From Tubiluchus corallicola (Eukaryota; Priapulida; Priapulimorpha; Priapulimorphida; Tubiluchidae), in NCBI GenBank assembly GCA_030141605.1, contig JAQGDQ010000077.1:210001-274000 (forward strand): a DNA stretch of 64,000 bases, given 5' to 3'. Numbering within the stretch: position 1 is the first letter of the stretch; each line of letters starts with the position of its first letter. Of the stretch, positions 14,301 through 25,003 are shown one piece after another. The notes below the pieces were generated by a model. It was not told the DNA's origin and did no database searches. It saw nothing but the letters and a program-made list of their open reading frames with translations. Both the position numbers and the translations under genes were made by a program.

Positions 14301-16714
14301 CTGACCAACAAGATTATCTCAGTTTAAGTAACATCTTAATTTATCATAATTAAGATTTGCCATATCAGATCATAATTTACATTTTTCAGATATAGCACTA
14401 TAATGTACTATACTTATAGTATGACGACACTTAGAGCAGAAGAAAACCCTTTACTTACTAAAAACCAAAAATTTGTCTTGAAATTTTGTGTCACCTATAT
14501 ACTGCCTTATTGTGCACAAATGTTGTATTAGCAGTAACGCTGTAGAAAACTTACAGTCTCGCGATGACTGTTAGGCGCAGCAAGTTTGATGGTAAGTCGT
14601 TTGAAGCAAGATTAAATTACAATGCGCAAAGTTTGAAAAAATAATCAGAGCATTCGTAACACGCTCTTCACTAAATAAGCAAAAGTATAAATTACTATGT
14701 CTTGTCAATAAGTTTAAACGTAGTTTTCTGGGGAGTCAGTAGTGCACACTGGGAAGGTGAGTCAGTGACATTTTGCCTGTTGGAGATTTTAAATTACTAA
14801 GAATTTTCCTTTCTAGTTTCATAAGTCTTTCAAGCAGGCAAGCGCAATGATAAGTAATATAACTTTATGTTGAAACTTTTTTGTGATGTACTTTAAAATT
14901 GCTTTTCATCATCTTTAAGTTGTGATACATATTTCCTCAAGTATGTTTACTTTACTATTTGGAACTTCTTTAAAACAGCAATATGGTTACGTTTCAATAA
15001 TTTGTTTCAGCAGTCCGTTCTAGTTGTTATAACTTTATGGATACAATGTAATTTAGTACAAGCTGTTTCTGCAAAACATGCTCATTATTGAATTAAGCAT
15101 CTCTTTCGAGCTCATAAGTGAGGAAATATTTAGTAATTAAGGAAGTATTTAAGTAAACCATTTCAACATATGTAGGCTATTAGTGCATTATTCTTTTGAA
15201 CTTGTTTGAGAACATGTATATTCTGACCTCAACGTATGTTAAAATTTGGTGAAGCACAATGACATTCCAGAATCGGTGCTGAATATAAGTGGCAATTTTG
15301 AGTCCTTTTAATACAAAATGTACCGGTAACTTCTTATCAAGGTAAGATTCACAAAGTTTAGCTGATGCACAGTAGTTTCACTGTTAATTATTGTGGAAAT
15401 CTGTAGTCCTTATCTAATTATTAACTTTTCTACAGCTGGGAATGCTATAACGGTCATTGTAGTGGTATGTGTCGGATTTTTGGTGTTCATGATTATTCTT
15501 GGAGTTATTCGGATTAGAAACTTGCAAAAGAGCACAGAAGAGGCAACTGAATTGAGCACAACAGTACAACCTGGTTGGGACGAAAGCTCCCTCACAATTA
15601 CCGTTAATCCGATGCAGGTAATGAAATAAACAACTTGTCATTGACAATAAAATAATTAGACATCACAATTTGGTAAACTCCAGCTGGTTTAAAAACTAGA
15701 AAGAGTACAATTTTAGCTTAAACCAATAAGTAAAAAAGGAAAGCAACTTGGCAATATATAGTCCATTCATTTTTCTATAAACGTGGTCATGATGTGTACT
15801 TATAGCGAATGCAGTAATGTAGCGTTGGGCATGGATTGTAATTGATGGGCGATGCAAGAAAAATAATTTTTGTGGAGTTTATTTTGCCTTACTGATTTTG
15901 ATTTTTTCTTTTTGAGAGTTGATGTATGTAATTAGAATATGGCATCTGTGCTTGCCTCAGATGAACATCCTATCAGATAAACATTCTGTAGGCTTAGAGA
16001 ATGTTCCTTCTTAGCACCACATCTTCTGTTCCTGCCACATCAATGTAATAAATAGCCTTGTCCAGTGGCAATGTTGTAGTGAAAAAGTTTCAATGAATAT
16101 TAGGTAAATATTTATATAAAAAGGCCGTACGACATTATATGAAAAGCCAAATTTATTCATGAGTATTATGCCTTAGAAGTTTACATTAAACTGAATTTGC
16201 AGTTTTGTTATGCAAAAAAACAGAGGTTTGTGCAGATATTTCTGTCTGGTATTAGTGATGTATGTTTTGAACAATATATTTTAGTGTAATATTAGCTGTC
16301 AGAGAAAACAAACTGACATGTCGATCAAAGTGCATAAAAGCGAAATAAATGGCTGTTGTATAAGCCGACTAGCCGAGCTTTAGTTATTTTCACCTAAACA
16401 GCAATTCTTAATTGCAAACAGTTGTACAATAGTTGGCTTTAGCGCAAATCACGAGTTCCAAACAGAACTGCCATGGAAATGTTCTAGCGTATGCTTGTTT
16501 TACACGTAATTTTTCACAAATTAAAGCAGAATAACATGTGTTTTTTATCATACTTTCTATTTCTTAGCGTCTTGAAGGGGGTGACGTGAGCCATGGTGAA
16601 AATGACACTGATGATGATTGTAACAGCGACTATAACGACGACACAACTGATGATGATATAGACAGTCCATCAACAGAAGCGAGGCATTATGAATGGGAAA
16701 AACAGGCTCTCTAG
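1489..16714 (+). CDS. CLSTN (calsyntenin orthologue): Calsyntenin, 5'-truncated by the window edge
   Basis: A type I membrane protein of the cadherin superfamily; in animals it links secretory cargo to kinesin-1 light chains and acts at neuronal and synaptic membranes (family knowledge). Exons: 1489-1697, 4522-4668, 4959-5150, 5977-6074, 7567-7729, 8039-8217, 8733-8859, 8979-9133, 9854-10005, 11246-11442, 12722-12880, 13397-13542, 14033-14168, 15436-15617, 16568-16714. All junctions keep phase, giving 795 residues to the stop. In order: the start of a cadherin repeat (VEDVNEFAPRFF), the marker HIGKGCDRDTYSSSTLRKLC, a laminin-G-like domain (FRPAEWRWQIPQVCDGKWHH; VGACWQG), the KCSELSRRFNSNEF segment, a membrane helix in the exon at 15436, the kinesin-binding motif WDESSLTITVNPM, then an Asp-rich tail ending EWEKQAL. 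The N-terminal roughly 150 residues are missing compared with vertebrate homologues. Family assignment is near certain; individual splice sites are inferred. Confidence 0.96.
5229..5434. repeat. Compound microsatellite (CT)n-(TA)n-(CA)n
   Basis: A long interrupted CT run (5229-5354) passes directly into a TA run (about 5354-5377), then after a short gap into a CA-rich run (about 5391-5434). It lies in the calsyntenin intron between the exons ending 5150 and starting 5977. Long open frames on both strands here are artefacts of the repeat. Confidence 0.95.
6131..6196. repeat. 33-bp tandem duplication
   Basis: Two adjacent 33-bp units (6131-6163 and 6164-6196), each starting tttaacatagactg and ending catagatcgc, differ at one base. 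They begin 57 bp after a calsyntenin exon. Near identity suggests a recent duplication. Confidence 0.9.
6399..6600 (+). pseudogene. THAP-domain transposase relic
   Basis: From the ATG at 6399 one frame reads CAWGRC, then IFFPNP. After a one-base frame change at the A-run near 6488 another frame reads DKCHRWARACRRPHERLK and then NRTVCSEKF. This is the order of a THAP zinc finger: C-x4-C, a phenylalanine/proline block, a conserved Trp, then a second Cys pair. The expected final His (CxxH) reads Lys. With the frameshift and no intact downstream frame this is a dead fragment, probably of a P-element- or Kolobok-like DNA transposon, inside a calsyntenin intron. Which transposon family it came from is inference. 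Confidence 0.65.
11030..11185. repeat. TTACATTGCA-rich low-complexity tract
   Basis: Irregularly repeated gcattgcatt, ttacattgca and attatattg words fill this part of the intron just before the calsyntenin exon at 11246. No coding potential is seen. Confidence 0.65.
11620..11890. repeat. Imperfect tandem repeat, period about 135 bp
   Basis: Unit 1 (11620-11754) and unit 2 (11755-11890) both begin gttaactccc, share gctcagaca and aggagccaaa blocks in the same order, and end in gcatccag. A more decayed third unit seems to continue at about 11900-12125 with a different middle. Located in the calsyntenin intron between the exons ending 11442 and starting 12722. Confidence 0.8.
13649..13797. repeat. 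Pyrimidine-rich tract
   Basis: An almost pure C/T tract (ctttttcttt, ctccctttt and similar words) lies in the calsyntenin intron after the exon ending at 13542. The open frames across it code only for Phe/Leu/Ser-rich low complexity and are not genes. Confidence 0.85.
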
Positions 16715-17246
16715 TGTTTAGATAATAATATGTTTAATGTGTACAGCAATTTGAACATATTGGTTCAGAAATTTAGCATACAAATTTTTTTGACTTTAGT
16801 TCTAGTCGTGATGTAAACTCAAAGCCACATTTTATTAATAGTTACATTTGGCTGCATTATGCCAATCCTTGTTGTTTTGTAAAAATGTGCAAGGCATTTT
16901 ACCATGATTCTCGTGAGTAATCAGTCAACGTGCAATTGACGGAACTTTTCAGTTTTTGTGGCATTACTAAGACGTCACTTGAAGGCAAAATATCTTGTTT
17001 AAATGGAGCTTTTATTAAATTATGTCTTAACCTCGAACAAAAGAGTTAATGTCAAGATGAAAGCAGAATGCATTTACATTATTTTTTGCATGAGCTGAAA
17101 GAAACACGGAAAATTGTATTCATAACATGTGTGTTCATCTGTATACTATTGCTTAAGTGTTATTTGCTTGTTTGGTTTTTCTTGCATTTTTTATTTTTCA
17201 TTCATTTTTAAATTCGTTTATAGGTTTGTTCCTTCATTTCTTCTTT

Positions 17247-17316
17247 CACTCATTCATACATTCACTCACTCACTCATTTATTCATTCATTCATTCATTCA
17301 TTAATTCATTCACTCG
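17247..17316. repeat. (TTCA)n microsatellite
   Basis: Tandem ttca/ctca units with interruptions, embedded in a wider T-rich region (about 17150-17450), probably within or just after the calsyntenin 3'UTR. Confidence 0.9.
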
Positions 17317-18689
17317 TTTGTTTGTTTGTTCACTTTTTTGTCTGTTCGCTTATTTATTTATTTATTCAGTTCATTATTTATAAGTTTATTTTACTTGTTA
17401 ATTTATTGATCAATTCATTCATTCGCTTTTCTTCTATTTATTTGCTTGTATATTTAGTTAATTGGCGTCGTTTATTAATTTGTTTGGTGTTCGACATTAA
17501 GATCGTGCCCATCAATTCAGAATTAATTTTTGTTATTTTGTTCAGCAATTTATTTTTTTATTCACTGAATTATGAATGAAAGCATGAATTTTCACTTTAA
17601 GTACTGAAATAAGTGAAATATAATTCATCAGACACTGTTTGATACACACTGTCTTTATTTTTGTACAATGCAGCAGAAACTGTTTGCTATATTTAGACTA
17701 TGCTTGTCAAAATCAATAATGATGAAAATATTAAAATATTATTAAAATAAAAATGAAACGCTATGGACATGCTTGGATAATTAGGTTTGTAATCGGTAGT
17801 GTTAAAATATCTTGCTTTCAATAGATTTAAGACGTCCCGGTTGTGTATGTCACATCAACCCCGTTTACACCAGCAGAAAATGCTCTGCCCGTCAGGAACT
17901 TTCTTGACCAGGATCTAATGTAAACAGTCATACGGTGAGAAAGGTGACTATGGATAGTGGAACTGGGACGCCTCGCACGTTAGTTTAATCAAGGCTAGTA
18001 TAAAACATAAAATCTCTTGATTAGTTAGACGGTTTATATACCACATATTCCATTTATATATGTAGCAGCCCGTATAGGATAATATTTGCCAACATTGTAC
18101 GCTTATTTAAAGTTTAGTATGATTTTTTAATATTTTTCCTGTTGCAATCACGCGTATTATTTTTAATTCCGAGAAATTGTTAAGACCCGACATTATAGTA
18201 GTTTTAAATTATATTGTACGTGTGCGAATAAATCAGAATTTTTGTAATAATTATAATGCATAGTACTTTTTGTTTGCACGTTGGTGAACTCGATGATGTT
18301 ATATTATATACTGCATAGAAAACTTTTGATTGTGACAAAAAAATAATTAACTGAACTAAGTCCATACTTGTTATTATTAACTATTGAAATTTTTGTTAAT
18401 GTTGCAAGTCAGCTATGTCTTGGAAAGTGTTTTACACATTAAGTAGATCAAATATTCCTTATGGTAGTAATCAGGCTGTACCTAATGAAAGAAAAAAGGC
18501 CTTAAACAGATAACCGTGTAGAGGACAATTAAGACGCTAATTTCCTACTCTAGGGTACAACACACCTTTTTCTTGTCGAGGGGCACAACAAGTACAACAA
18601 TGAGTAAAATATTACAGAACGGTTTATTACATCAAAGTACTGCTGAAGTTAAACAATGAAGTATGAATCATACAATGAAGTATGAAAAA

Positions 18690-18906
18690 ATTATTTGGGA
18701 AAGCATCGTGTCTCTCTTAGCTTACAGTCTGGACGGGTATGATCGCCGAACACAGTGAAGCCATCGAGAAAGACAAAGTGGTGGCTAAGATGATTCAGGA
18801 ACATGCTGTGCGACTGATTCAAAAGAGAACCTTGTGACTTGTTAGAAATGTCTATAGGATGCATTTCAAAATTGCAGATTGTGCACACTGTGCGTGGTTT
18901 CTCCTG
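18690..18906. other. Coding-like block open on both strands, unidentified
   Basis: This block is less AT-rich than its surroundings. On the minus strand an acceptor-like ttaacag precedes a frame (about 18906 down to 18691) starting EKPRTVCTICNFEMHPIDIS, containing HHFVFLDGFTVFGDHTRPDC and ending RETRCFPK before a stop. An aataaa lies 60-70 bp beyond it (tttatt at 18623-18628 on the plus strand), as expected for a last exon. On the plus strand an acceptor-like cttag at about 18720 precedes a helical, charged frame (GMIAEHSEAIEKDKVVAKMI, then RLIQKRTL and stop). I do not recognise either and found no partner exon for either. Confidence 0.35.
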
Positions 18907-19577
18907 TTAAGTAATGAGGGCATGACAGAGACTCTATTGTTTTGGCGATACGTTGATGCACTTTAATATAATAGACATATTTAATTGTTTTGTACTATTA
19001 CTCGAGATATGTTACATACTGTCAAAGTACGAGCTGCATGAAGAGGTTTTTCTCACCACCAAACTATTGACTTTGATAACGATGATTTTATTTGACAGCT
19101 TGTTTTTCGTTAGTAACCTATGCAATTTGTTAAGACTATTTTCAATGTTTAGTTACTTTAAATTACCTTAGTTACCTTGAAGCCAAACTTAGTTTACTTA
19201 ATTGTTATATAGTCGCAATAATAATGATGATGATGATGATGATATCGATGATAATATTAATTGCAATAATAATAATAAAAGCGTTATTTAAAGTGGATAA
19301 CATTTCAACTGTGTACTGGTTATATCCACAAAGTGGTCCACGAAGAATGTTCGTGCTGAACAATATAATAAGATAAACTAATTAAAACTGCATGATCATA
19401 CAGATAAAAAATAAAAGAAATGAATAAAAATACAGTAATTAAAAATAGCGCATAAACTAGAAATAAAGTTGCGTGAATCTATTATATAAAAAGCTTGAAC
19501 ATGACAACAAGAATGATAAAGACAAATTAAGAACTATTACAGACACAAAATTTTTTTTTACAATCAACTCTATATAA

Positions 19578-19960
19578 TTACATGTTGTTTCTCAAATAAT
19601 TTAACAGTGCCTTTCTGAATGAATGTGTATCTACACAGCTAATAATATGGTGAGGTAATGCCTTCCAGTTTAGGTTTGATGTGTAGCTGTTATAAAATGT
19701 ACATCTGGGAAGACCGCCAGACTCATGCTAAAGCAGCTTCACGGATGCTGAGGCTCCCAGGCCAATTTTTGATATGGTTAGATTTAAAATCTTTTCATAT
19801 GTGCTATTATCTAATGGGTTATTGTTAATTCTCACTTCAAGGTGTGTTGATGGAAGTGTGGCTAAGAGGTGCCGAGTACCTGTCCTCATGACTTTTGATT
19901 ACCATTCTGTTATTTTGACACCAAGCAGCAGTAGTGTTAGCTCATAACTGCAACTTATTT
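19578..19960 (-). mobile_element. Decayed LINE reverse-transcriptase 3' end (minus strand)
   Basis: Reading the minus strand with frame changes gives blocks in the order seen at the C-terminal side of non-LTR reverse transcriptases: WCQNNRMVIKS, then GTRHLLATLPSTHLEVRINN, then RCTFYNSYTSNLNWKALPHH followed by SFRKALLNYL and a stop at 19578. The order resembles the thumb/linker and terminal 'W..LP..I....S...FK..L' motif of LINE ORF2. Stops and frameshifts interrupt it. The clade cannot be named by eye. Confidence 0.65.
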
Positions 19961-20149
19961 TGTATTTCAAGTATGGTTTTTCCGTTAACATGCAGTCGGT
20001 TATTTATCGTTGTCATTTGTGTGGTTATACATTCTAAGCATGGCACGCTGCATCTGACAATATTAGGCACTCGTATCCATGGTTACTGCCCACGGTACAT
20101 CATCACTCATATCTTGAATTGTACTACTATTTTTACTAAATTTTTTGCA

Positions 20150-20417
20150 ATATATCCATACACCAGTTGGTTTGATCTAGAGGTAACCTCCCAGACGCGT
20201 TTGTTTTCCGTCTGGGAGGTCGTGAGTTTGATACAGTGGCCCAGTCATACCAAAAACTTTAAAAATGGTAACCTGCTGTTGCCCTGCCTGACGAGTGGTA
20301 AAAGTGGGGTAATAATAGTCTCTGTTATGTAGTTGTAGGTTGTTGTTCATAATCGGCCCAAAAGCTCTTCGTAGCTTATGTTAATTGTTGATCCAAAACA
20401 GCCGACTTTAAATAAAG

Positions 20418-20450
<33 letters not shown>

Positions 20451-20455
20451 GCGCA
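20150..20455 (+). mobile_element. tRNA-derived SINE with (ATT)n tail
   Basis: The left part (about 20160-20235) resembles a tRNA: a box-A-like stretch (tggtttgatctagagg), a stem-forming pair cctcccagacg / cgtctgggagg, and a box-B-like ggtcgtgagtttgatac. A body follows (cataccaaaaactttaaaaa, then cctgctgttgccctgcctga) of a type I recall from invertebrate SINEs. It ends in aataaagattattatt and an ATT run (about 20419-20450). Family identity is from memory and not verified. Confidence 0.6.
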
Positions 20456-20939
20456 ACCGTAGCGTAGCACGTAGCCGATTTTACATTGTCTGACATCACG
20501 TAACGTTAATAACCAATCCGCTCTTGGGTTTTTACCGTTTCAAAAGCTATGAAATCAGATGATGAAATAAAGCAAAGCTTACGAATACATCATCTCAGCC
20601 TAGAGGATAAGGCCAAAGATTCGTCATATTGCTGGTGCGTCAGTCTGTGAGCGCTTTCACGTTTTGCTGATTTTTGCGCTTTTTGGGTTTGTTATCTTCT
20701 AATTACTGGCATCATTTTTGAAATAATGGTACCTATTTATTTGTTTTATTCTATTAGACAGGCTGCTAATTTTTTTGATATCTACATAAAAAAGACTTAT
20801 TAAAAGAGCAAACTTTGCTACATTTGGAGACCTGTTCAAATGTAAGGCGCCGAGTAACCCACTAACCGAAGTAGGACGCTTCCGGTAAAACGCATGTGCT
20901 AAATTTGCGGAAAAGCAGAATCGTACATGGGCTCACCAC

Positions 20940-21178
20940 ATTATCTGAGGTGTTGGCCATTGGTAGTCAAAGAAAAGTACGCTCTTTTGTAACAGAGTGA
21001 GTGTAAAAAGTGGACAAATAAGAAAACTAACAAATTTAAATATAATTTATGGGGACTGGTATAACACTAAAAATAATTATCATCTGATGTTTGAAAAAGG
21101 AGAGAGAAAATGAAATTTATAATATCTGAGGTGTTGGCTATTGGTAATGAAAGAAAAGTAGGCTCTTTTGTAATAGCA
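20940..21178 (+). repeat. 58-bp direct repeat, 180-bp spacing
   Basis: The segment at about 20940-20998 (atctgaggtgttggccattg onward) recurs at about 21120-21178 with few changes. Both read ..SEVLAIG..RKV.SFV.. in the plus strand. The second copy is the start of the LINE tail fragment listed next, so this looks like a partial internal duplication of the element. Confidence 0.75.
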
Positions 21179-21850
21179 GTATGTTTAATGTTATGCGAAA
21201 ATATGGTTGTTCCATCTATAACAAATAACAGTAAGACCAGGACTAATGTCACTCAAACAGAAGTAGATATGTTAGAGAGTATTCAAAGAGACTATCGTGT
21301 TATCAAAGGTCTTGTACCAAAAAACAGTACGGGATATTGGGGTATGCTAGCTGAAGTGTAGGCATGGCCTATGATATGTAGAGTAGAATGAAAAAAAAAT
21401 GTACTAGCACTTATTAATGAATTCAAATGATGAAAGGTTGGTTAAGCAGGTTTTAAGAGTACAAATAAGTCACAAGTTTAATAAATGTTGGTAGGTTGAA
21501 ATTAAAGATATTATGATGAAATACAAAATTGACTTTAATGTAGTTGATATAAATTCAGTCAAAAAGTCTAAAGGAAGAAGTACATAAAAATGAAATTAAT
21601 TTGTTTATCAAAAATGAACTTAAAATCAAATCTGAGAACATGAAAAAATTAAGATTTATAAAAAACATCAGAAGCAAGACTATGTGTTAAAATATTGTTT
21701 AGATGAGATGAAAGAAATTATAGCCATAAGGTTGAACATGATTGGTCTAAAAACAAATTTTTAAAATTTGTATAAAGAAGACTTGAAATGTTCATTGTGT
21801 CATTTTACAGGTGATGATACTACAGAACATATGTTTAAATGTAGGTCAAT
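21110..21850 (+). mobile_element. Decayed non-LTR retrotransposon ORF2 tail
   Basis: An 83-codon frame from 21110 includes QRDYRVIKGLVPKNSTGYWG and then MLAEV. Later, across frameshifts, come KLRFIKN, DEMKEIIAIRLNMIGLKTNF and finally LKCSLCHFTGDDTTEHMFKC. The order (a '..P...YWG.L.E.' block, a 'LRF.K', an 'IMKIRLNM', then a C..C......TEH...C knuckle) is the terminal region of a class of metazoan LINEs. Stops and frameshifts show it is inactive. Confidence 0.7.
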
Positions 21851-24800
21851 ATAATTAATAAATGGGGATTATCTGTGCAAGTATTAGTGATACCCACATA
21901 GATAAATTAAGAAAAGTTCGATTTTATGTCACGGAGCTATCGCAGTTAAAAGTGTAATGAAAGATGAGTAAACAGTAATAGTAATTGTTGATTGGTGGAA
22001 AAGAAGAAATTTATCTGTACAAAGTGGACAAAATATGTGTTTTTGATCTTGCATCCTGACACTTTTTGTTGATGTCATTTTGCTCGTTCGTTTTTTTAAA
22101 AGAGGATCGTGTGTCCACGGTAAAAAAAGTTGAATGGTAAAGGAGTTTTTCTGTAATTGTGATAAAACCAGTTGCTCGAACCAATTAAAGAAAGGACGAG
22201 GAAGAAGAGTCAATCAGTTTATAGCAACCAGCCCTATCGTCAGTTATGGTTGCTGGATAAGTGCGTTTATAAATACACCAATTTTACAATCAATTCTTAT
22301 AATAATTGCGATATTTTTTTCTTGATTGCAAGATTTGGATGGTTTTATGCAAAAAAACTAAGAATATTTTGGTAACTAGAACATGCAAAGAGCATTTAAT
22401 GCTTTCTACTACAGCTGCTATTACATAGTTGCTAAGGTACCATAAAACTTTTGCATTATTACTGTACATAGCAATTGTTGTCTCTCTTGTGTGTTCAGAT
22501 TTGTCTTCAGTTCATATAATGGTGAAAATTGAGCCTTCCCAAACAATTCTTCAATGTAACCTTAATTCCATTGCTAAGATAAACAGTAACCATGGCAACC
22601 AACTTGTGAGAATAACATTTTACATTATTATCCATATATGGTAACCTAGACTAGATGGCATTAGATTTCAGTAATGACATGGTTGCAAAGGCTGATCTGC
22701 ACAGGACTGTCACTTCAGCTGAAATAAATTCCTGTTTTCCACATAGATAGACCTTTGAGAATTTAACCCCATGTAAATGTAACGAAAATCATTTATCACA
22801 TAAATGTGAAATATTTAAGCTGATAAAATGAAAAATGTGTATTAAAAGCCATGTGTTATCATATTTTTGGTAACATATTAATTGGATAGATGTGCATGCT
22901 AGCATTAATGGGCCTGAATTGGCCGAACAAAATGACACAATGTTTTATTTTAATAATTGCTTTGGTTATCTATGTTGCCTTATTAGCAGTAAATTGTATA
23001 ATGCTGGAGTCTACTGTGGAATTAGCTAACATTTTATTTGTTTGAATGTAAGTGTATTTAAGTTAACATGGCTTTTTGGGTGTGGTTTCAAACTACTGCT
23101 ACACTTTCAGCAATTACTGATCATGGAATTTTATATAACAGTGTCGAAAGCAGTATATTGTATAAGTAAAAATGTATTGTAAGAGTGAAGAGTAGCCTGA
23201 GAAAAATAAATTGTATCAACAAATAAGTTTTGAGATGGGATAGTTTTTAGGATAGTCCACACTGATTGATTATTCACATTTTTTTCTTATTACTATTCAG
23301 ATGATCACATTTGTGCACAACTAATAATAATAAAGTTAATTCTTAAATATTATATGGCTACAGCATTGTATAGCCTCATCCTTGTCATGCACAAATTTGT
23401 ACATTCTCAAGTGTCCGTCTGGGCATTTTCACGAGGCCATTTCACTGGACGAATTTTTCTAGAATACTACATAACATAGTCATTCAGTAAAAACAAAAAC
23501 ATTTGTGTTGCAATTAATTTCCATAGATTGGACTTGGAGCGATATTTCTACTAGGCTATAACTTCTGTATTTAAACTTCCATTTGTAATAAAATCAAATT
23601 TTATTGTGTTGGACAGAGTCTAAAATTTCTACTTGTGAACGCATTAAAAGGATCCCCTAAAGTTGTCCAAAATTGCCACTTTATCCTTTCGAGAAATAAA
23701 TTTAAATCTAAAATGCAGTCAATGAAATAAAGGGCTCAGATAAGAGAAAAAGTTTTGAGCAAATAAATGACAGCATAATATGAATGTGATAGAAATGGTT
23801 AATTCTGTCATTCACTCATAGAAGAAGCTTGTAATAAATTTCAGTCTCAATCATAGAACAACCAGTTTGATTATTTTGCTGTCCCTCCCAGTAGATGAAA
23901 CTAGAAGCTTGAGAAACTTTGTTTTGTACATAAGTAAGCAGTATCCTAACACTGAGAATAACAGTTAAATGTACTGTTGATGGCTGGGCATGGGTTTTAA
24001 ATTAGCAGCTGGTACGGCATTTGGTACCATATCCAGTATTTTACTGTACGGTAGCAGTACTGCTACTACTGTTTGCAAAATGCATGCTGCAGTTCATATG
24101 CTCCTGTTCTGCGGGATTATTTTTGCAATGTTTCAGGTACAATGTAAATTTTGTTTGTACAATGTTTCAGGTACATGTACAATGTACAATGATTGTTTTT
24201 AAAAGTACATGTACAGAATCTATGAGTTATAGACTGCCAGTCTATATGAACAAACTGCCAGAGAAATTAATAACACCATTGTACAATGCACAGTTTTAAC
24301 TTGCCCAATTGTGTAGTTTTTGAAGTGTGAACAAACTTTAAAGAATTTGTAAATCCAAAAAAATCGATAATTCGATTGACATAGTTAGCAGCACAGGTTG
24401 GACAAACGTGAGGTGTTTAAATATGCACAGATTTTTATTGTTAAGTATGCCATATTAATTCAAATATTCTCTGCATTAGCAGTTGGCTAGCAGTATTGAT
24501 TAAAACAGTCTTACGGGTACGGGTACTGGTTAAGTTACAGTCTGATAAATTGGTCCATCACTAAAATATACAAGAGATAGCTGTTCAGTTACAGTTGCCT
24601 TTAGGCATAGAATACAATTAGTTGATGTTAAAATAGTACCATTGCTCCTGTTGCAACTTTCTATTTTCAGGTTTGTTTTATAAAATGATATGACATGTAC
24701 GCATGCTGCATATAATTATAATTGAGACTTTTGACAAAAAGAATAATGAAGACGGGCTGCCCTAAAATATGTTTGTCATTACATGGTAAAACTTTTAGTG

Positions 24801-25003
24801 CTCAGGTTAATTTGTTGTTTTGTTTATTGAGGTTGTCATTAATAAAATTTAATTTGGTTTAGTTAATGGCAATATTTTCATCATGTACTGAACAAGTCTA
24901 ACGAATTTAAAATTGAGCTGTTGTACCTTTAGCCCTAAACTTCATTATTTCTTAACGGCATTTAAATTTTCTATAATTTTTCTTCTTCTTACAGATGTTT
25001 TAA

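Larger units (their letters stand above)
16715..24994. other. Intergenic region with retroelement relics
   Basis: No convincing intact gene is seen between the calsyntenin stop and the first exon of the membrane-protein gene. The first kilobase is probably calsyntenin 3'UTR: candidate poly(A) signals are attaaa at 17014 and aataaa at 17746. The rest holds a TTCA microsatellite, a two-strand open block (18.7-18.9 kb), a short GAT run (about 19220-19243), a minus-strand LINE relic, a SINE, a direct repeat and a plus-strand LINE tail, each listed separately. From 22.0 to 24.99 kb I see only AT-rich sequence with short spurious frames. Confidence 0.7.

Noticed and set aside
17129-17579. Phe/Ser/His-rich overlapping frames after calsyntenin
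   Set aside because: They follow a T-rich tract with TTCA microsatellite in probable 3'UTR; no conserved motif.
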